Assembly (NCBI GenBank): GCA_963204785.1
Contig: CAUJHG010000064.1
Coordinates: 1 to 64,000 of the forward strand
Source of the DNA: Pseudomonadota bacterium
GTDB taxonomy: Bacteria; Pseudomonadota; Gammaproteobacteria; Burkholderiales; Burkholderiaceae_E
Reading direction: 5' to 3'
Length of the DNA: 64,000 nucleotides
The notes under the pieces were generated by a model. That model saw only the letters and a list, made by a program, of their open reading frames with translations, was not told the DNA's origin and did not search any database. Numbering within the stretch: the first letter of the stretch is position 1; the number at the start of each line of letters is the position of its first letter. Below, piece by piece: positions 36,567-46,014 of the stretch. The position numbers and the translations under genes were made by a program.

Positions 36567-38372
36567 TCAGGCCTGGACCACGGAGAACCTGACCCGGTCG
36601 AACTGCCTGCCGCGGTCGAGCAGCTCCTCCAGACGGATGCGCCGGTCGCGCATCGACTCGCGCAGCGTGGCCAGCGCGGGTCCGGCAAAGCTGCCCGGGG
36701 CGAGCACGAGACTGGCAGGTTCGCCGGTTGCGGCATCCGGGCTCAGCACGAAGGCGTCGACGAACTGGGCGAACTCGCCGATGCGCAGTCCGGCCAGGGC
36801 CGGCACCCCCGACCAGACCGTCAGCCCGATGCGCCGGCGTGTCGGCTGCCCTGCCTCCTTCGGCAGTCGCTGGGCCAGCGACACCACGCGCCCGAACATC
36901 CGCCCCCGGGCTGCCTCGGCGCCGGAGCGCCGGGCCGGCAGCGTCGGCCCCTCGGCGCGCGGTGCGACCACCAGCGCCAGCGCGCCGAGCTCGAGCCCGG
37001 GAAAGGTTGCATCGGTCTCGAAGACCGCCTGCTGGCGCTCGATCGAGACCCAGTCCGCAGCGTCGGCCCCTTCGGCCCAGGCCGACATCGGGTCGACCGG
37101 CCGGCGCGGATCGAGCGCCTGCCGGATGATCGTGTTGTGCTCGAACCGTCCGTAGATGTAGGCGCGCGTTGCAGCGGCGTGCAGCGCCGCGGGCCTGCGC
37201 TCGCGCTGGCCCGCCTCACCGTCGTCCAGCCGCGGCATCCCGAACCGCAGTCCCATCCGCCCCAGCGGGACATCGGGAACGTTCTGGACGATGCGCGGCT
37301 CGCACCACATTCCGTCGAGATCGTCGAGCAGCTGGCGGGCACCGCTCAGCGAGATCCCCTTGGGAAGCCGTTCGGCAAGCCTGGCCCCCATCGTGTCGAG
37401 GTCGCGCCGGCGCTCGGCGAGCCGCCGCTGCAGCCTGCGCGTGACCAGCCGGACGGTTCGCCGGTCGCTGAGCATCAGTGCCGGACCGTGGCGCAGATCG
37501 GCCTGCGCGCCCGCGGCCTCGTCCAGCCGGAACCCCACCAGCCCCGCCCAGCGGCGCGCCAGCCGGGCGACGAGCGCGAATTCGCCCGGAGTACGGCTCC
37601 ACGGGGCTGCGAGCCTGAGCAGCAGCGGGTAGACGAAAAGGGCGCGGGCAGTGGCCCGGCGGCCGAGCAGCGGCGAGGGATCAGGCATCTGCGTGTCGAG
37701 GAAGGTGCTCGCACGAAGCGCCTCCCCGAGCATGCAGAGGGTCTCCCACTCGTCGGAGTCGATCGACACGCGCAGCCGCTGCATCGTGGCCAGCAGGCGC
37801 GCCTGGTAGTCGAGCGCGCGCACCAGCGGAATCACCGCGCGCAGGGCCGAGACCGGCAGCGCCGACGCGGAACGTCCGCTCGCTCTGGCGACGCCCTTGT
37901 CTTCGAGCGAAACCGGCGTCGACCGGAGCGCCGCTGGATCGCCGCCACCGGGCCGCACCACCGTGCTGCCCGCAGCCGCCTCGCGCTCGAGCTCCCGCCG
38001 TCCGATCGACACGGGATCGGCCAGCGCCTCCTCCTGCATCCGTACGTGGATGCGGCGATAGACGTCGCGGCCCAGCGCAAGGCTCGACAGCGCGGTGAGC
38101 AGCCGGGCGCGCTCACGCTCCGGAGTCGGGAAGACGCCTGGGTCGAGGCGTTCGAGCGTCGCGGTGATCTCGGCCAGATGGGCGGGGCGCGCCTGCTCCG
38201 CGATCTCGTACTGCTGCTCGACCAGCCCGGCGCCAAGCTCGAGGCTGCGCCAGAGGCGCTCGACCGCCGCCAGGCGTCCGGCGCCGGCGCCCGAGAGCCC
38301 GGCGAGCCAGTCGCGGCAACTGGCAGCGTCGCGCACCCGCGAGGGTTCCAGGAGGGCTTCCGCGGTGGTCAT
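36567..38372 (-). CDS. hypothetical protein, 601 residues
   Basis: I do not recognise this protein. It is soluble, Arg/Ala/Leu-rich and mostly helical by composition, with no signal peptide or transmembrane helix. An N-terminal half of helical bundles (for example [20 protein letters not shown], about residues 40-60) leads to a C-terminal part with more strand-like stretches ([33 protein letters not shown]). The layout could suit an alpha-helical regulatory region with a C-terminal beta-barrel such as a PilZ-like fold, but no motif proves it. It is followed by a 168-nt gap to DUF971 and preceded by a 242-nt gap in which I see nothing. Confidence 0.7.
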   Translation of the reverse strand: MTTAEALLEPSRVRDAASCRDWLAGLSGAGAGRLAAVERLWRSLELGAGLVEQQYEIAEQARPAHLAEITATLERLDPGVFPTPERERARLLTALSSLALGRDVYRRIHVRMQEEALADPVSIGRRELEREAAAGSTVVRPGGGDPAALRSTPVSLEDKGVARASGRSASALPVSALRAVIPLVRALDYQARLLATMQRLRVSIDSDEWETLCMLGEALRASTFLDTQMPDPSPLLGRRATARALFVYPLLLRLAAPWSRTPGEFALVARLARRWAGLVGFRLDEAAGAQADLRHGPALMLSDRRTVRLVTRRLQRRLAERRRDLDTMGARLAERLPKGISLSGARQLLDDLDGMWCEPRIVQNVPDVPLGRMGLRFGMPRLDDGEAGQRERRPAALHAAATRAYIYGRFEHNTIIRQALDPRRPVDPMSAWAEGADAADWVSIERQQAVFETDATFPGLELGALALVVAPRAEGPTLPARRSGAEAARGRMFGRVVSLAQRLPKEAGQPTRRRIGLTVWSGVPALAGLRIGEFAQFVDAFVLSPDAATGEPASLVLAPGSFAGPALATLRESMRDRRIRLEELLDRGRQFDRVRFSVVQA

Positions 38373-38614
38373 CGATGGTCCATTCGGCGGCGCCGTGCCG
38401 CGATGGTCGGATGATGCATCCGGGCGTCGCCGTGGTGGCAGATCGCACGACGCGTCGGCGAGCTGATCCGACGGATGGCGGCTGCCGCGGCAGCAACGGT
38501 CCGACCGACTGCGGCTGCGGGGGCGCGCCTGGCCGGACGGCCGAAAGCTCCCGGCTCGAAGCAGGGTTCCGGTCGAGCCTGCCTGCCTTCACCGCCTCGG
38601 GGTCCTGATCCGGA

Positions 38615-39088
38615 TCACCGCGCAGCGGGCGCTCGGATTCGCCCGAGCTGCGCCTGCAATGCTGCGCGGTAGGCCGGCAGCCGCCGGGCGACCAGTTCGC
38701 GCACACGCTGCAGGCCCGCTTCGCGGTGCGCTGCGGGCGCTGCCCACACCGGCTGGGGGAACTGCGGATCGTCGCGCCAGCGCGGGATCACGTGCCAGTG
38801 CAGGTGCGGCGCCTGGTTGCCCAGGCTGGCCAGGTTGATCTTGTCGGGAACGAAGACTTCGCGCTGCGCCTGCTCGACCGCCCAGACCGCTGCCATCAGT
38901 CGTTCGCGGTCCGCGGCGACGAGATCGGTCATCTCGGCGACGTGCGCCCCCCAGATCACCCGGGTGAAGCCCGGGTTCAGAGGCTCGTCGGCAAGCACGA
39001 CCCGCAGGCTCGGCTCGCTCCAGAGCAGCTCACCGGCGGGGCCGGCACACAGCGGGCAGGCGGGCTGCACGGTTTCCTGGGGACTCAT
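38615..39088 (-). CDS. HIT family hydrolase
   Basis: This is a histidine-triad protein of 157 residues with the motif HLHWHVIPRW at 95-104 (triad His 95, 97, 99), so it is a nucleotide hydrolase/transferase fold. The N-terminus has a CPLC pair (Cys11, Cys14), seen in HIT members that bind zinc. It is distinct from the HinT-type protein at 58287-58649. ATG 39088 opens MSPQETVQP. It lies 96 nt after the SDR gene on the same strand. Confidence 0.88.
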   Translation of the reverse strand: MSPQETVQPACPLCAGPAGELLWSEPSLRVVLADEPLNPGFTRVIWGAHVAEMTDLVAADRERLMAAVWAVEQAQREVFVPDKINLASLGNQAPHLHWHVIPRWRDDPQFPQPVWAAPAAHREAGLQRVRELVARRLPAYRAALQAQLGRIRAPAAR

Positions 39089-39183
39089 CTGATGCCTCGA
39101 TCGGCAGGGCGGGCGGGCGCGCAGGGAAAGAGCGCGACCGCGGCTGGCTGCCGGGGTCGCGCTCGCACGATTGCGGGGGAAGG

Positions 39184-39954
39184 TCAGAACTTCGTGTAGC
39201 CGCCGTCGATGACGAACTGCTCGCCGGTGGTGTAGCCGGCCGCGTCGCTGGCCAGGTAGACCGCGACGCCACCGAAGTCGTCCATCGTGCCCCAGCGGCG
39301 CGCCGGGATGCGCGGCAGCACTGCGGACGCGAAGCGGTCGTCGCCCACCGAGCGCTCGGTCATCTCGGTGACGATCCAGCCCGGCAGGATCGAGTTGACC
39401 CGGATCTTGTAGCGGGCGAGTTCGACCGCCAGCGCGCGGCAGTACGAGGTGACCGCGCCCTTGGAAGCCCCGTAGTGGCTGTTGCGCGCCGCGCCCTCGA
39501 TCGCCGCGGTGCTGGCGGTGGCCACCAGCGAACCGCCGTGGCCGCCGTCGATCATGTGCCTGGCAGCCGCGCGGAAGGTGTGGAACACCCCTTCGACGTT
39601 GATGCGCATCACGCGACGGAACTCCTCCGAGCTCATCTGGAAGATCGGGGTCGGGCCTTTGGACGACACCCCGGCGTTCGCGAAGCAGGCATCGACCCGT
39701 CCGCCCAGGGCCTCGATCGACTGCGCGAAGGTGCGATCGACCGCGTCCTCGTCGCCGACGTCGCAGACGAAGGCGTGGACCTTGCCCACTGCGGAGAGTT
39801 CCTCGCGCGCCTTCTCGGTCTTCTCGGCGCGGTTGCCCCAGATCGCGACCTGCGCACCCGCCTGCAGCAGGGCTTTCGCCATGCCCATGCCGATGCCGCC
39901 GTTGCCGCCCGTGACGACCGCAGTGCGGCCGCTGAGATCGAATGGTTTGTACAT
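39184..39954 (-). CDS. SDR family oxidoreductase (FabG/gluconate dehydrogenase-like)
   Basis: This is a short-chain dehydrogenase of 256 residues. The cofactor motif TGGNGGIG (about 15-22), NAG in CFANAGVSS, catalytic Ser in TASTAAIEG and YGASK are all present, and the C-terminus IDGGYTKF is classical. It looks like an active enzyme of unknown substrate, close to gluconate 5-dehydrogenase/3-oxoacyl reductase types. It stands with the HIT gene on the minus strand. Confidence 0.88.
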   Translation of the reverse strand: MYKPFDLSGRTAVVTGGNGGIGMGMAKALLQAGAQVAIWGNRAEKTEKAREELSAVGKVHAFVCDVGDEDAVDRTFAQSIEALGGRVDACFANAGVSSKGPTPIFQMSSEEFRRVMRINVEGVFHTFRAAARHMIDGGHGGSLVATASTAAIEGAARNSHYGASKGAVTSYCRALAVELARYKIRVNSILPGWIVTEMTERSVGDDRFASAVLPRIPARRWGTMDDFGGVAVYLASDAAGYTTGEQFVIDGGYTKF

Positions 39955-40039
39955 AGTGGTCCTGAGTATAGGTCGGCCGAAGCCGGTGGTTGACAGGCAC
40001 GTTCCGGCAAACGGAACGCGAGATCAGGGCAGCGCCCGG

Positions 40040-40531
40040 TCATCCCCAGCCGAAGGGGGCGAGCAGTCCGCGCCACCAGGCGTCGGGCACCCAGAGCAGC
40101 AACGCGGTCATGACAAGGTAACGCGTCAGCTTGCCCAGCGCCATCCAGGCAAGGCTCGGCCAGAACGGCATCCGCAGCCAGCCCCCGACCGCGCACAGCG
40201 GATCGCCGACCGCCGGCAGCCAGGAGAAGAACATCGCCTTCGGCCCGAGCCGTTCGAGCCAGCGGATGTGCCCGGCCCGCTTACGGCCCAGCGCCTCGTG
40301 TGCCCCCCAGCCCAGCCAGTAGTCGAGGGCGCCGCCCAGCGTGTTGCCTGCGGTGGCCACCAGCACCACGATCCAGAACTGATCCGGATTCAGTTTCGCA
40401 AAGCCGAAGACCGCCGGTTCGGAGCCCATCGGCAGCAGGGTGGCCGACACGAACGCGATCACGAAAACCGAGCTCAGACCGTTGGCCGGCAGCGCGAACC
40501 ACTCGATCAGCCGGTGCACGAGTTCTTCCAT
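40040..40531 (-). CDS. YqaA/DedA-family membrane protein
   Basis: This is an integral membrane protein of 163 residues with about four helices, related to YqaA of the DedA/SNARE-associated superfamily. Family features are SATLLPMGSEPAV, the ATAGNTLGGALDYWLG stretch and FFSWLPAVGDPLCAVGGWLR. Such proteins affect membrane lipid or undecaprenyl-phosphate handling. The ATG at 40531 is divergent from ilvA across 93 nt. Confidence 0.87.
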   Translation of the reverse strand: MEELVHRLIEWFALPANGLSSVFVIAFVSATLLPMGSEPAVFGFAKLNPDQFWIVVLVATAGNTLGGALDYWLGWGAHEALGRKRAGHIRWLERLGPKAMFFSWLPAVGDPLCAVGGWLRMPFWPSLAWMALGKLTRYLVMTALLLWVPDAWWRGLLAPFGWG

Positions 40532-40561
40532 CGGGCGGGAGTCTAGCAGCGGATGCGCGCG

Positions 40562-40567
40562 TAGAAT
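40562..40567 (+). promoter_or_regulatory. possible -10 box of ilvA (TAGAAT)
   Basis: TAGAAT lies 57 nt before the ilvA ATG in the divergent gap with the YqaA-type gene, and matches the A/T-rich hexamer seen before grxD and ubiX. No clear -35 is seen. Confidence 0.4.
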
Positions 40568-40624
40568 CGCGCCCCAGGAGATGCGCCCGGGCCGCCCCAC
40601 CGGGGCCGGCGGCGCCATGCACCG

Positions 40625-42235
40625 ATGACCACCTACCTGAAACGCATCCTGAACGCGCGCGTCTACGACGTCGCCGAGGAAACCCCGCTCGACCCCGCCC
40701 GGGAGCTCAGCGAACGCATCGGCAACACGCTGCTGATCAAGCGCGAGGACATGCAGCAGGTGTTCTCCTTCAAGCTGCGCGGCGCCTACAACAAGATGGC
40801 ACACCTGGGCGCCCAGCAGCTCGCGCGCGGCGTGATCGCGGCCTCCGCGGGCAACCACGCCCAGGGCGTCGCGCTGGCCGCGCAGCGGCTGGGCTGCCGC
40901 GCGGTGATCGTGATGCCGGTGACCACTCCGCAACTGAAGATCGCCGCGGTGCGGGCGCGCGGCGCCGAAGTCGTGCTGCACGGCGACTCTTACAGCGACG
41001 CCGCAGCCCACGCCGTCGCACTGCAGCAGGAGCAGGACCTGACCTTCGTCCACCCCTTCGACGATCCGGACGTGATCGCCGGCCAGGGCACCATCGGGAT
41101 GGAGATCCTGCGCCAGCACCAGGGGCCGATCCACGCGATCTTCGTGTCGATCGGCGGTGGCGGGCTGGCTGCGGGAGTCGGGGCCTACGTGAAGCAGGTG
41201 CGCCCCGAGGTCAAGGTGATCGGCGTGCAGACCACCGACTCGGACGCGATGGCGCGCTCGCTGGCCGCATCGCGTCGCGTGGAACTGCACGACGTGGGCC
41301 TGTTCTCCGACGGCACTGCGGTGAAGAAGGTCGGCGAGGAGACCTACCGGCTGTGCAAGGAGTACGTCGACGAGGTGATCCTGGTCGACACCGACGCGCT
41401 CTGCGCCGCGATCAAGGACGTCTTCCAGGACACCCGGGCGGTGCTCGAGCCGGCCGGCGCGCTGGCGATCGCCGGCGCGAAGGCCTATGCCGCGCGCGAG
41501 GGCATCCGCGACCAGACGCTGGTGGCGATCGCCTCGGGCGCGAACGTGAACTTCGACCGGCTGCGCTTCGTCGCCGAGCGCGCCGAGATCGGCGAGCAGC
41601 GCGAGGCGGTCTTCGCGGTCACCATCCCCGAGGAGCGCGGCAGCTTCCGCCGCTTCTGCGCAGTGGTCGGGCCGCGCAACGTCACCGAGTTCAACTACCG
41701 GATCGCCGACGCGCGTCAGGCGCACGTCTTCGTGGGCCTGCAGGTCGCCAACCGTGCCGAGGGGCTGGCGATCGCCGCCGGCTTCGAGGCCGCCGGCTTC
41801 GCGACGCTCGACCTCACCGACGACGAACTGGGCAAGCTGCACATCCGGCACATGGTCGGCGGACACTCGGCGCTGGCGCGCGACGAGGTGCTCTACCGCT
41901 TCGAGTTCCCAGAGCGGCCTGGCGCGCTGCTGCGCTTCCTCTCGAGCATGAGTCCGGACTGGAACATCTCGCTGTTCCACTACCGCAACCACGGCGCCGA
42001 CTACGGACGCATCCTGGTCGGCATCCAGGTCCCTCCCGGGGACAAGCGCGAATTCAAGGCCTTCCTCGCAACGCTGGGCTACCGCTACTCGGACGAGACC
42101 GGGCACCCTGCCTACCGGCTCTTTCTCGCCGCCAGCCCGGAGGAGGCGAAGCCGGCTCCCCTGGGCAAGGGCGAGGCGCGCGAACAGGACGCGAAGCCAG
42201 CACGGCGCAGCACGGCGGCGGACCGGGCAGTATAA
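40625..42235 (+). CDS. ilvA: biosynthetic threonine ammonia-lyase
   Basis: This PLP enzyme converts threonine to 2-oxobutanoate for isoleucine synthesis. The 536 residues carry the catalytic domain with Lys50 (FSFKLRGAYNK), SAGNHAQG, and the glycine-rich SIGGGGLAAG phosphate site, followed by two ACT-like regulatory domains (from about residue 330, RGSFRRFCAVVGPRNVTEF and then RPGALLRFLSSMSPDWN). Two ACT domains are the mark of the isoleucine-inhibited biosynthetic form. It ends 23 nt before hemA. Confidence 0.96.
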   Translation: MTTYLKRILNARVYDVAEETPLDPARELSERIGNTLLIKREDMQQVFSFKLRGAYNKMAHLGAQQLARGVIAASAGNHAQGVALAAQRLGCRAVIVMPVTTPQLKIAAVRARGAEVVLHGDSYSDAAAHAVALQQEQDLTFVHPFDDPDVIAGQGTIGMEILRQHQGPIHAIFVSIGGGGLAAGVGAYVKQVRPEVKVIGVQTTDSDAMARSLAASRRVELHDVGLFSDGTAVKKVGEETYRLCKEYVDEVILVDTDALCAAIKDVFQDTRAVLEPAGALAIAGAKAYAAREGIRDQTLVAIASGANVNFDRLRFVAERAEIGEQREAVFAVTIPEERGSFRRFCAVVGPRNVTEFNYRIADARQAHVFVGLQVANRAEGLAIAAGFEAAGFATLDLTDDELGKLHIRHMVGGHSALARDEVLYRFEFPERPGALLRFLSSMSPDWNISLFHYRNHGADYGRILVGIQVPPGDKREFKAFLATLGYRYSDETGHPAYRLFLAASPEEAKPAPLGKGEAREQDAKPARRSTAADRAV

Positions 42236-42236
42236 T
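42231..42236 (+). promoter_or_regulatory. possible -10 box of hemA (TATAAT)
   Basis: A perfect TATAAT overlaps the last codons of ilvA, 23 nt before the hemA ATG. The -35 position is GC-rich and unremarkable, so hemA may have its own promoter of moderate strength. Confidence 0.5.
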
Positions 42237-42258
42237 TCCCGGTTGAATTCAAGCAGTT

Positions 42259-43557
42259 ATGGCCATCCTCACGCTCGGACTCAACCACGCCACCGCGCCG
42301 CTCTCGCTGCGCGAGAAGGTGTCGTTCCCGGGCGACGGCATCCGCGACGCGCTGGCCGACCTGCGCAGCCGGCTGCGCAGGCTGGTTTCCGAGCAGGCGA
42401 TCCTCTCCACCTGCAACCGCACCGAGATCTACTGCGCGACCCCCGAGCCCGGCGACGCACGGGCCGCGCTGACCGAGTGGCTGTCGGCCCGCCAGGGGCT
42501 GTCCGGCCAACTGCTCGACGCCCACCTGTACGCGCTGCCCGACGACGAGGCAGTGCGCCACGCCTTCCGGGTCGCCGCCGGGCTAGACTCCATGGTGCTC
42601 GGCGAGCCGCAGATCCTCGGCCAGATGAAGGAAGCGATGCGCGTCGCGCACGACGCCGGCGCGCTCGGGGCGAACCTGCACCAGCTCTTCCAGCGCTCCT
42701 TCTCGGTGGCCAAGGAGGTGCGCACCACGACCGAGATCGGCGCGCACTCGGTGTCGATGGCTGCGGCCGCGGTGCGGCTGGCGCGGCGCATCTTCGAGGA
42801 CCTTCGCGACACCCAGGTGCTGTTCGTGGGCGCCGGCGAGATGATCGAGCTGTGCGCGACCCACTTCGCCGCGCAGCACCCGAAGCGCATCGCGATCGCC
42901 AACCGCACGCTCGAGCGCGGCGAGCGCCTCGCGCAGCGCTTCAACGCGCAGACGCTGCGGCTGGCCGAGCTGCCGGGCTCGATCGAGAAGTTCGACGTGA
43001 TCGTCTCCTGCACCGCGAGCACGCTGCCGATCATCGGGCTGGGAATGGTCGAGCGCGCCTCGCGGGCGCGCCGCCGCAAGCCGATGTTCATGGTCGACCT
43101 CGCAGTGCCGCGCGACATCGAGCAGGAGGTCGCCCGGCTCGATGACGTCTTCCTCTACACGGTCGACGACCTCGGCCGCCTCGCGCAGACCGCTGTCGAG
43201 AGCCGGCGCGCGGCGGTCGCGCAGGCCGAGGCGATCATCGAGAGCCGGGTCGACGGCTTCATGCAGTGGCTGTCGGCGCGACAGATGGTGCCGCTGATCC
43301 GCCAGCTGCACGACCGCGGCGAGGCGATCAGGCAGGCCGAGCTCGATCGGGCCAGGCGCATGCTCGCCCGTGGCGACGACCCCGCGCTGGTGCTCGAGGC
43401 GCTCGCCCACGGCCTGACCGGCAAGTTTCTGCACGGGCCGATGACGCTGGTGCATCGCAGCCCGCTCGAGCGCGAGCAGATCGAACAGATCGTCGAGCAG
43501 GTGCTCCCGGATCGCGGCGGCACTGCTCCCGAAGACGCAGCTTCGATCCGTCACTGA
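42259..43557 (+). CDS. hemA: glutamyl-tRNA reductase
   Basis: HemA reduces glutamyl-tRNA(Glu) with NADPH to glutamate-1-semialdehyde, the first step of C5-pathway haem synthesis. The 432 residues include the N-terminal [15 protein letters not shown], the catalytic Cys52 in STCNRTEIY, the QILGQMKEA stretch and the NADPH fold with FVGAGEM. The C-terminal helical dimerisation domain is present. It follows ilvA closely and is 13 nt before prfA; hemA-prfA-prmC order is a standard bacterial arrangement. Confidence 0.97.
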   Translation: MAILTLGLNHATAPLSLREKVSFPGDGIRDALADLRSRLRRLVSEQAILSTCNRTEIYCATPEPGDARAALTEWLSARQGLSGQLLDAHLYALPDDEAVRHAFRVAAGLDSMVLGEPQILGQMKEAMRVAHDAGALGANLHQLFQRSFSVAKEVRTTTEIGAHSVSMAAAAVRLARRIFEDLRDTQVLFVGAGEMIELCATHFAAQHPKRIAIANRTLERGERLAQRFNAQTLRLAELPGSIEKFDVIVSCTASTLPIIGLGMVERASRARRRKPMFMVDLAVPRDIEQEVARLDDVFLYTVDDLGRLAQTAVESRRAAVAQAEAIIESRVDGFMQWLSARQMVPLIRQLHDRGEAIRQAELDRARRMLARGDDPALVLEALAHGLTGKFLHGPMTLVHRSPLEREQIEQIVEQVLPDRGGTAPEDAASIRH

Positions 43558-43570
43558 CTCCGGCGGCCCG

Positions 43571-44659
43571 ATGAAGGACTCGATGCTGACCCGGCTCGAG
43601 CGGCTCGAACGCCGCCTCGAGGAGGTCAATCGGCTGCTGTCCACCGAGCAGGCGGCCCGCGACCAGGCCGCGTTCCGCCGCCTCAACCGCGAGCACGCGG
43701 ACCTCACACAGCTGATCGGGCACTTCCACGCCTGGCGCCGCGCCATCGCCGACGTCGCTGCAGCCGAGACGATGCTCGACGACCCCGAGATGCACGACTT
43801 CGCCCGGGAGGAGGCTGCCGCAGCGGCAGCCCGCGCCGCCGGCGAGACCGCAGTGCTCGAGCGGCTGATGCTGCCCAGGGATCCGGACGACGACCGGGAC
43901 GTGTTCCTCGAGATCCGCGCAGGCACCGGCGGCGACGAATCTGCGCTGTTCGCCGGCGACCTGCTGCGCATGTACCTGCGCTTCGCCGAACGACAGCGCT
44001 GGCAGACCGAGCTGATGTCCGAGAGCGTGTCCGATCTCGGCGGCTATCGCGAGGTGATCCTGCGCATCGCCGGAGACCGGGTCTACGCGCGCCTGAAGTT
44101 CGAGTCCGGGGGCCACCGGGTGCAGCGCGTGCCCGAGACCGAAGCGCAGGGCCGCATCCACACCTCGGCGTGCACGGTCGCAGTGATGCCCGAGGCCGAC
44201 GAGGAGGCCGAGGCGCAGATCGCCCCGGAGGAACTGCGGATCGACGTCTTCCGCGCCTCGGGCGCAGGCGGCCAGCACGTGAACCGGACCGAATCGGCAG
44301 TGCGCATCACCCACCTGCCTACCGGAATCGTCGTCGAGTGCCAGGACGACCGCTCGCAGCACCGCAATCGCGACAAGGCAATGAAGGTGCTCGCCGCCCG
44401 CCTGAAGGACCGGCGCCAGCGCGAGGCGCAGGCCAGGGAGGCCGCGCAGCGCAAGTCGCTGGTCGGCTCGGGCGACCGCTCCGAGCGCATCCGCACCTAC
44501 AATTTCCCGCAGGGGCGGGTGACCGATCACCGGATCAATCTCACCCTGTACAAGCTCGAGCGCGTCATGGACGGCGAACTCGACGAACTGACCGAGGCGC
44601 TGACCGCCGCACGGCAGGCCGAGCAGCTCGCCGCGATGTCCGAGGAAGCGACGGCCTGA
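43571..44659 (+). CDS. prfA: peptide chain release factor 1
   Basis: RF1 terminates translation at UAA and UAG. In 362 residues it has the GGQ catalytic motif at 233-235 (in [13 protein letters not shown]), which triggers peptidyl-tRNA hydrolysis. The tripeptide PxT that reads the stop codon is P188-E-T190, which marks RF1 rather than RF2. It lies between hemA and prmC, whose product methylates the GGQ glutamine. Confidence 0.97.
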   Translation: MKDSMLTRLERLERRLEEVNRLLSTEQAARDQAAFRRLNREHADLTQLIGHFHAWRRAIADVAAAETMLDDPEMHDFAREEAAAAAARAAGETAVLERLMLPRDPDDDRDVFLEIRAGTGGDESALFAGDLLRMYLRFAERQRWQTELMSESVSDLGGYREVILRIAGDRVYARLKFESGGHRVQRVPETEAQGRIHTSACTVAVMPEADEEAEAQIAPEELRIDVFRASGAGGQHVNRTESAVRITHLPTGIVVECQDDRSQHRNRDKAMKVLAARLKDRRQREAQAREAAQRKSLVGSGDRSERIRTYNFPQGRVTDHRINLTLYKLERVMDGELDELTEALTAARQAEQLAAMSEEATA

Positions 44660-44734
44660 GCGCCGGCGGCAGGCGCGGCGCACCCGTGGCGCCTCGCTCC
44701 CGCGCCCGCAATCCGGCCCGACCTGGATCCAGCC

Positions 44735-45574
44735 GTGCCGACCCATGATCAGCTGATCGCCACGAGCGGGCTGCCGCGGCACGAGGCGCGGGCGCTGCTC
44801 GAGCACGCGAGCGGCCGGCGACGCGAGTGGCTGATCGGGCACGGTGACGAGGAGGCCGGCGAGGCGCTCGCCGCCCGCTTCGCGACGCTCGCGCTGCGCC
44901 GCCGGCAGGGCGAACCGCTCGCCTACCTGGTGGGCTGGCGCGAGTTCCACGGCCGCCGCTTCGAACTCGAACCGGGCGTGCTGATCCCCAGGGCCGACAC
45001 CGAGGTCGCGGTGCGCTGGGTGTGCGCGACGGCGCCCGAGGGCGGCAGCGTGCTCGACCTGGGCACCGGCAGCGCAGCGATCGCGGTCACCGTTGCGCTC
45101 GAGCGCCCGGACCTGAGCGTGCTGGCCACCGACCTCAGCCCCGTGGCGGCCCGGGTCGCAGCGCGCAATGCAGGGCTGCTGGGCGCAGCCCGCGTCGAGG
45201 TGCGCACCGGCAACTGGTTTGCCCCCTTGCGCCCCGACGAACGCTTCGACCTGATCATCTCGAATCCGCCCTACCTGGCCGCGGACGACCCTCACCTCGG
45301 CACAGGGGACCTGCGCTTCGAGCCCCGCACAGCGTTGACCGACGAGGCCGACGGGCTGCGGGCCCTGCACGTGCTCGCCACCGGCGCCGCCGCGCACCTG
45401 CGTTGCGCAGGCTGGCTCGGCCTGGAGCACGGCTGGACCCAGGGCGCGGCCGTACGTGCGCTGCTCGCTGCCGCGGGGTTCGTGGCGATCCGCACGCTGC
45501 ATGACGACGAGCACCGCGAGCGCCTGAGCGTCGGCCGCCTGCCGTCGCAGACCGCAGCGGAGCGCCAGGAATGA
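44735..45574 (+). CDS. prmC: release factor glutamine methyltransferase
   Basis: PrmC methylates the Gln of the GGQ motif in release factors using SAM. The 279 residues show an N-terminal helical domain, VLDLGTGSAAIAV (SAM site, about 107-119) and the catalytic NPPY at 177-180. The start is GTG 44735, 75 nt after prfA; the first residues PTHDQLIATSGLPRHEAR are typical. The position behind prfA matches its substrate. Confidence 0.95.
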   Translation: MPTHDQLIATSGLPRHEARALLEHASGRRREWLIGHGDEEAGEALAARFATLALRRRQGEPLAYLVGWREFHGRRFELEPGVLIPRADTEVAVRWVCATAPEGGSVLDLGTGSAAIAVTVALERPDLSVLATDLSPVAARVAARNAGLLGAARVEVRTGNWFAPLRPDERFDLIISNPPYLAADDPHLGTGDLRFEPRTALTDEADGLRALHVLATGAAAHLRCAGWLGLEHGWTQGAAVRALLAAAGFVAIRTLHDDEHRERLSVGRLPSQTAAERQE

Positions 45575-45610
45575 GCCTCGGCGCAGCCCCGGATGCCTGT
45601 GGCGTGCACA

Positions 45611-45635
45611 GGGTCAAGCGGCATCGCTTTGACCC
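45611..45635. promoter_or_regulatory. inverted repeat overlapping the grxD -35 region
   Basis: A GGGTCAA/TTGACCC dyad with inner GCG/CGC pairing (one bulged T) runs from 45611 to 45635 between prmC and grxD and covers the -35 hexamer of the grxD promoter. It can be a factor-independent terminator stem of prmC without a T-run, or an operator. Its position over the -35 makes regulation plausible, but no regulator is indicated. Confidence 0.45.
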
Positions 45636-45658
45636 GATGCGCTGTCGTTGCCTAGAAT
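45629..45658 (+). promoter_or_regulatory. grxD promoter (TTGACC - 18 nt - TAGAAT)
   Basis: TTGACC (45629-45634) and TAGAAT (45653-45658) with an 18-nt spacer are the best sigma-70 match on the plus strand here, 29 nt before the grxD ATG. Confidence 0.55.
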
Positions 45659-45686
45659 CTGCGATCGACCTCGAGGAAGACCCCAG

Positions 45687-46007
45687 ATGGATGCAAAGGA
45701 TTTCATCAGCAAGACCGTGACCGAGAACCCGGTCGTGCTGTTCATGAAGGGCACGGCCCAGTTCCCGCAGTGCGGTTTCTCGGGTCGTGCGATCCAGATC
45801 CTGCAGGCCTGCGGCGTGCAGAACCTGGTGACCGTGAACGTGCTCGACGACGACGACGTGCGCCAGGGGATCAAGGACTTCTCGAGCTGGCCGACCATCC
45901 CCCAGCTCTACGTGGGCGGCGAGTTCGTCGGCGGCGCGGACATCATGTACGAGATGTACCAGTCGGGCGAGCTGCAGAAGCTCCTGCCGGAGAGCGCCCG
46001 CGCCTGA
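45687..46007 (+). CDS. grxD: monothiol glutaredoxin (GrxD)
   Basis: This is a monothiol glutaredoxin of 106 residues with the active-site CGFS at 29-32, matching Grx4-type proteins that carry a [2Fe-2S] cluster with glutathione and serve iron-sulphur delivery. Other family features are [38 protein letters not shown] and a C-terminal [11 protein letters not shown] 45687 is preceded by GAGGAAGA. It ends 8 nt before the next gene. Confidence 0.96.
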   Translation: MDAKDFISKTVTENPVVLFMKGTAQFPQCGFSGRAIQILQACGVQNLVTVNVLDDDDVRQGIKDFSSWPTIPQLYVGGEFVGGADIMYEMYQSGELQKLLPESARA

Positions 46008-46014
46008 GTCGCGC

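Noticed and set aside
40040-42106. Long minus-strand frame antisense to ilvA
   Set aside because: Only 40040-40531 encodes the YqaA-type protein. The rest is low-complexity His/Asp/Arg-rich shadow of ilvA.
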